From Chrysomallon squamiferum (Eukaryota; Mollusca; Gastropoda; Neomphalida; Peltospiridae), in assembly GCA_012295275.1 (NCBI GenBank), contig CM022672.1, forward strand, positions 6,401,443 through 6,463,442: a stretch of 62,000 nucleotides of DNA. The letters are read 5' to 3'. The notes beneath the pieces were generated by a model that searched no databases, was not told where the DNA came from, and saw only the letters and a list, made by a program, of their open reading frames with translations. Of the stretch, positions 56,096 to 62,000 are shown piece by piece (within the stretch, counting starts at the first letter, position 1; each line of letters begins with the position of its first letter). Both the position numbers and the translations under genes were made by a program.

Positions 56096-58495
56096 AAGCA
56101 ACTTTAGTTTATTTTATTCACTATTTCCTACCTTTCAAGCAAATATGACAACAAGCCCATTGTGTACATTCAGTAAAAAGAAAATGAAACTTTCTCTAAT
56201 GTATGACAATCAAATATTCAACAACTGGACTTTCTACTACAGTTGGCTGAAGGAAGAATCTCAAAGGAGAGATGAAGTCTTAAAGTTCAGCTTGATGTCT
56301 CCAGTTGACAAACTGAATTATATAACAACTCTGTTTGTCTTGTTAATCTCTGGCACATGCAGTGGACACAACAGTCTAGGTCCAGATCCAATTTAGTCTG
56401 GAGGAGTATCCAGTTACTATAGTAAGAGGGGAAAATCCAAAGATAATCAAAAGGGGGTGGACTCTTGATATCAGATTTCTTTCTACTTGGGATTAACTGA
56501 AAGTCTTCAAGAATACTATTAATGTAAATGACATTAAATGTAATTATCTGTGTACAAATTGTTGGAATTTTGTTTTGATTTGTAATCTTGTTTTCTTTTA
56601 TAATTCCTTAAAGCCTGGATTTCTGTTTGCTATTCCATTTATGCAAAGTGACATTTACCATGTTAATATGATTAGCATGATGTGAGACAACAATTCAGTG
56701 GATGTTTTAATTGTCAATAGGAATGAAAAGACATGATTATTGGGTGTGATGTTCTGGCAATCCAAGTACAAAAGCACCACATGTAAGACAGAACACATCA
56801 ACAGTTACTTACTCCAATACAAGTCTGTGGTGTCAATTATCACCCAATGATGCAAATGTTGTTAACAGTGATGGGAATCAGTGCTACAGATATTGTCAAT
56901 ACAAGTGGGAATATTTAGTATGACTAACAGAAGTCTTATGTCATGAGATATTAATAGTAATGAGAAAAATGTATGGGCCTGTACATGTTTTAAAATGGTT
57001 TCTTTTTCAGTTAAAAAGAATAAATAAATAAATAAATAATAACTGGACGAATTATTCTGGTGTCGGTTTAAACTGGTTCTTGTCAGATATGATCTACATA
57101 GTACATACATTACTTATAAGAGATATTAGATTCCTATTAGTTTCAGATTAGAAGCAAAAAACTGAGAAGTTAAAGATTTTCCATGGTAAACAGTTTTACA
57201 TGCTGTAATGTATTTAAAACTTATTGTGGTAATCAAAAAATAAATAAAAAATTTACCAAAAAAAAAAAAAAAGGCAAAAAAGCAAACAATACTAATTATA
57301 ATCAGATTTATTTAAAGTTCTAAAGAAAAAATGGATCTACCATTTTGCCTGTTATCGAGAACAACAACCAAAAGCTTCACTACTGAGGGTATTTCATGAA
57401 GTCAAAAAAAAATAACTTTCAGAAAAGTAAACAATACCCAGACACTGGACTAAACTGATGAAAAAAACCCCAACAAAACAAATGATGTGATACTCCAGAG
57501 ACACTGTTGCAACTCAAAGTATTGTACTGCAAAAGTGAAAGTCAGAATGGATTAGAGATTCTTAAGAGTTTAATTTCTGATGGTACCCAGTGACTTAAAA
57601 CAAAAGCCTAATTAAGTAAAGAACACAGATCAGTCAAATTTTGTTTAGATATATTACGTAACTTAGTTTAAAAATTCATATGCTTGCCAACATACAAATA
57701 TAAACAGGGGCATATGCACATATAAAACTAACATTAAAAAGTAATATAGTTTGATAATAACATCATAGTAGTATTAATGTTAACAAAAGTACTTCTACTA
57801 CTATTGATAATAAAATAATATTATTAACTAAATCAATAATAACAGTAACAATAATAATAGTAATACTAACAACATTATCAACAATAATAAATAGCAACAA
57901 CAGTAATAATAATAATGACAAATATTCCAAAACACCTCATATTTTCTCTGCTGTGATCCTAAGTGCTTCTGCTGAGCTTTTCATTCACAAAAAGCACATT
58001 TCAGCCAAAACTTTGCAGGAATGTGTTTTTACTGAATGCTGACCATGTACTAATCAGTCATGTGTATGACACTAACAGATGTGCCAATTCTTGACCAGAT
58101 CACTGGCCAGATGTTAACTATGCATACCACAATTAACAACAGTTTAATTACATAGGCAGTTGTGACATTGCCAATGACCCTGTTCTGTTTGGAATTTATT
58201 AATTTTCACACTTATTTTATGCTTATTTTATGATTCGATCGTGTGATGGCAATTAAGGGCAAGCAAGTACAAACTGCTTGGGGCAAATGCTGTTAGTTTT
58301 CATGAAAAAAAATAAAATAAAAAATTAGTAATTTATTAGCAGCAGGCAGATGAACAGTGTTAAACAAGCATCAGTGCTTTCATTCTTTTGAAACAACCAG
58401 AGCAAAGCCATTGTACTAATTAAATGTCTTTGATCATTTACAGTTACTTCTGTGTTTATATTGGCCATTTGAAAACTGTTTCAATTCAACATTCT

Positions 58496-58496
<1 letters not shown>

Positions 58497-58521
<25 letters not shown>
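58497..58521. repeat. (CA)n microsatellite
   Basis: About twelve copies. Confidence 0.9.
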
Positions 58522-58526
<5 letters not shown>

Positions 58527-58788
58527 TATATAAAGATAATTAAACATAACACTGATATAATAATGTTATTATATTTTTTTAAATGTCAGCCAAAGTTTCT
58601 GTTCCATGATAATTATGTGAGAAGCTATTTTTACTGATTACCATAAATGGAATCTTATAAAAAAAAACATCACATTTCAACAAACTGCAAGCCATACTCT
58701 GATAAACCTGCTGTTTTTCAAGTTTGGAATGGGAAAAATCCAAACACTAGCAAAGAAAAGGGTAGGACTATCATACCAAATTCATTTA

Positions 58789-58794
<6 letters not shown>

Positions 58795-58832
<38 letters not shown>
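58795..58832. repeat. (CA)n microsatellite
   Basis: About eighteen copies. Confidence 0.9.
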
Positions 58833-58834
<2 letters not shown>

Positions 58835-60426
58835 TCAAAGTGACATTTAACATGGCCCAGCTACAATGAAAACCTTTTTAACAGATTAATTCTGTAAATG
58901 GTTGCAAAAGACTTCACACAAGAAGCCATCCTTGAATCCAAATTAATTTGCCAAATGCAGAACAACAGTTGTCAATATAACCATGTTCAATCATGTCATA
59001 CACAGAAAATTAATATACAGGATTAAATGGCTGTTTCACTGTATTTCTAACTTGACAACAACAAGAAAAACACATTTTCATTTTACAATTCAGCTAAATG
59101 ATGTATCAGTTTTAAAATATATATTTTTAAATATTTGTTAATAAAGAATAATCCTTTTAATGTCACCACTGATATAAATTCTAATTCTTTTTCTGTTTCA
59201 GAACTCCTGAGAACCAGTTTGTGACAAGGATTGTTTATACCATGACCTCATCAATATTTGCTGATGTAAGATATGCCACTTATCAATCTCTTTTCAGACA
59301 AGATGGCAGAGAATGTTATTTATTTTATGTTCAGAAAATGTTCATATTGACTATTTTAACTACTGATTTAAGAAATACATATATGCATGTCCACAAATGA
59401 GAATATACAAATTAAGAATCTGTTGGTGCTAACTGACACGTAGTCATTGTTATTTCCTTTTTTTAAATATCCTCAATATACACAAAATAAAAAATTTAAA
59501 AGGGAGTTTCACACTTAACAAATATTTAAAGAAAAATGTCATGAGGCTTCATTCTAGCTGAATGAAATATACTGGAAAAACATCTATGTCCAGCTGATAT
59601 AATCTAACAATAATATAAATAAAGTGGAAAACTGTATGTAAACATGAAAATTTCAGATGTGAACCTATTTATATACACGAAATGCAAACCTACAGCCGTG
59701 CATGGAATGGAAATCTATATGTATAGGCCAATATGAAAATTTGAAATGGAAAAAACCTATTAGTTTACATGAAACAGAAACCTCCACCAACACATGAACT
59801 TCCATTTTATACTAATATATAGTAAAGAAACCTGCCTCAGTGAAGTATGTATGTAAATATGTAACCCGTATCAATACAAAAGACTTTCTAATTGGAAAAT
59901 GAAACCAAGGATACTGTGTCATTTCCAGTGAGAGTAAAATCAGTGACTTGTTTTCTGTTTACAACGAGATTCTGGAGTGACAGGACATATTAATCTGCTT
60001 GTACAGTTAGTTTTGTGGCTGTCAAGATAAATATTTATGTTTGGACAAAGAATTCATAATAATCGATCATGTTTTGATAATGTTTTGTTAATACTGTTAA
60101 TGGACAAATATAGTCCACTGAAGGTCATCAACAGCAGGTTTAAATTCTTATTACTTCTGTTTCTCACAAGAGAAGAAAATCTAGCTTTGGTTTAAATATA
60201 TAGTTGAAGTCTCTTAATAACTGGTACACACCACAGATATACTTTCACCACAGTAAGGATATATTCTTCAACATGGGAGATTATCTTCCTAAGAAGAAAC
60301 TAATTTTTTAATTCATGAAAAATTTTCATATTAGTAAACATTCTCAAACCTAATTTCTCTGACTTTCTAATGTACCAAGACTAAGAATGTTGTCTCTTAA
60401 AAAACCCCAGAAAACTCCCACAAAAA

Positions 60427-60690
60427 GGTGGAGGTTGCAGAAATTCAAACATAAAATACTTCTTTGAGGTTTGACTCATTAACCTCATTAACCTCATAAA
60501 GTCTAACATTAACCCTTAACTCTTACTGTCAAAAAACAAACAAAAAAAAACAAACGAAAAACAAACAATCATTATGACAGAAAGTTGAGGTGGCATAAAT
60601 TAAAAGACAGATACTTCAGGCTAGTTTCAAGAGAAACTGATATTAACCCCATGAAGCCTAACATTAACACTAAACTCTTGCAGTAACTCA
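60427..60690. repeat. Diverged tandem duplication, period about 155 bp
   Basis: CATAAAGTCTAACATTAACC (60495) is matched by CATGAAGCCTAACATTAACA (60650), and GAGGTTGCAGAAATTCAAA (60431) by GAGGTGGCATAAATTAAAA (60587), in the same order and offset. Confidence 0.7.
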
Positions 60691-61139
60691 ATGCTATGTC
60701 TCGTATCAGTAAGAGATCTTGCTGCACAATGTTTGTCCACATATTACAGTAATCAAAACGTCAATGTGTTTAGCACTGAACTCTGATTAAGTGTGATGTT
60801 TTTCTCAGCTGATCAATGGAGGTACATGCCTTGGGTCACCACACTGAGGATCACTGTAAGCTATGTCAACATGTGAGCTTGATGACAAAACCAGTTGTTC
60901 AAACAAAATAAAAACAAACATTTAAGACTGACAACTTGCTTGGATGTCCTAATAGCTTTCATCACTGTTCCTTTTTCACAAAAGGTAACATTAATTTTCA
61001 TATTCTGGAGAATTATCTATCAAAACTACTGGAAATAGATGTTTGGAAAAAAAATTAATAATAATAAAACATAAAATAAAATAAAAGAGAAAACAACAAT
61101 TAAAAAAACCAATACAAAGAGAATTCAATCCAGCCAAGC

Positions 61140-61430
61140 ATTGGAAGGAGAAATGAAAATTTAGAAAATAATCTAGTGTAATAGAAGAGTTACAGGTATT
61201 TTTATTTATGCAGTTCAGCCCTTATTCAATTCCAGGATGTTTTTAAAAAAAAAAAACCCAACAATAAACAGAAATGAAAAGTTAAAACTATTCTAATGCA
61301 ACTTTTTATTTATAATGCAGTTCAAGAATTATATTACTGTAGGATGTTTGAAAAGAAAGTAAACAACCAACAGAATACTGAAATGAAAAGTTAATATAAT
61401 CAGTATTTTTTTTATTTATGCAGTTCAGCA
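61140..61430. repeat. Tandem repeat, period about 103-108 bp
   Basis: TTTATTTATGCAGTTCA-like strings have their CAGTTCA at 61210, 61318 and 61421. Between them recur AGGATGTTT and GAAATGAAAAGTTAA. About 2.5 copies. Confidence 0.75.
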
Positions 61431-62000
61431 GTGGAAGTGGATATCTGAAGAGAGAGAACAACATGTTGGGTCATGCACAGAATTCATTAAGCACTGAACT
61501 GACAACACACAGCTATCATTCCAGAATCTAAGTTGATCCGATTCTGTAACACTTAGAATTATCAGAAATGGGCCACAAAGGCTGCACCACAATAACAGTA
61601 ATTATCACTTTAATTAGTTTCAACCAGCTGATCATGTGATACCATCTCACTCCATTACAAAGCAAGACATGGTTAATAACTTATTTATGTTATCTCAGAG
61701 TGGTAACATAATTGGATCTCTTTGAACAGAAAATTAAATAAAGTAATAATAATTAAAAAAATAATTTATTAATTTTCCAGTACAGTTATTTCAGAAACTT
61801 GCATAACTAAAACAAAGACACTAATAATAACTTCTCTGTAATATTTCATAATCAAAATTTTACTGATTGAAATTTGTTTTTCTTTTTTTTCTTTCTTAGA
61901 CACTGAGACAGAATTAATAACATATCTCATTTTTTATTATTTAAAACTTATTTGTTTTATGTGGAGACTTTTACTGAAAAGAAAAATACTATTTTTTTTT

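Larger units (their letters stand above)
55036..62000 (-). other. Probable NPDC1 upstream intron, no exon recognised
   Basis: From the acceptor at 55036-55038 to the right edge I find no exon encoding the NPDC1 membrane segment or ectodomain. The stretch is rich in diverged tandem duplications (55080-56095, 60427-60690, 61140-61430) and CA microsatellites (58497-58521 and 58795-58832). An open frame of 104 codons at 56082-56396 (+) is not recognised. One exon-like segment on + at 59202-59267 is treated as a finding. Confidence 0.6.

Noticed and set aside
56082-56396. 104-codon open frame on +
   Set aside because: Overlaps the end of a degenerate tandem repeat, matches no family and lies in an intron of NPDC1 on the other strand.

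Overview
This window is eukaryotic nuclear DNA: AT-rich, packed with simple repeats, with short exons separated by longer introns bounded by GT/AG. It carries six recognisable conserved animal genes. Microsatellite density, compact conserved exons and protein divergence suggest an invertebrate, most likely a lophotrochozoan and possibly a cephalopod or other mollusc. That assignment is inference, because no species-diagnostic sequence was identified.

Layout. 1-10,500: no gene recognised, only simple repeats and transposon-like relics. 10,601-15,511 (-): LSM2, 4 coding exons, the first contributing only the ATG. 16,081-18,823 (+): PSMB1, proteasome subunit beta type-1, 6 exons, divergent from LSM2 with 569 bp between start codons. 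19,706-22,240 (-): EDF1/MBF1, 5 exons, tail-to-tail with PSMB1. 25,154-43,675 (+): BAG6, 24 coding exons and 1,416 residues by my joining, divergent from EDF1. 47,346-48,835 (+): SNAPIN, 4 exons. 53,803-55,035 (-): the last three exons of NPDC1, tail-to-tail with SNAPIN. The rest of NPDC1 is not visible, and 55,036-62,000 appears to be intron rich in diverged tandem duplications.

The genes are mostly housekeeping: RNA decay and splicing (LSM2), proteolysis (PSMB1), transcription and ribosome-collision response (EDF1), chaperoning of hydrophobic clients toward the proteasome (BAG6) and lysosome/vesicle positioning (SNAPIN). NPDC1 is a membrane protein of neural cells. All exon joins below were checked by reading frame and each complete gene sums to a multiple of three.

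The most interesting observation is linkage. LSM2 and BAG6 lie together in the human MHC class III region (6p21), EDF1 and NPDC1 at 9q34, and SNAPIN at 1q21, three arms of the MHC paralogon. Here they sit within 45 kb, consistent with a surviving piece of the pre-duplication linkage group. The second is an apparent one-base deletion in the last exon of NPDC1 that breaks its conserved C-terminal tail. I found no CRISPR, viral or mobile coding genes, no tRNA or rRNA, and nothing resembling a novel enzymatic system.
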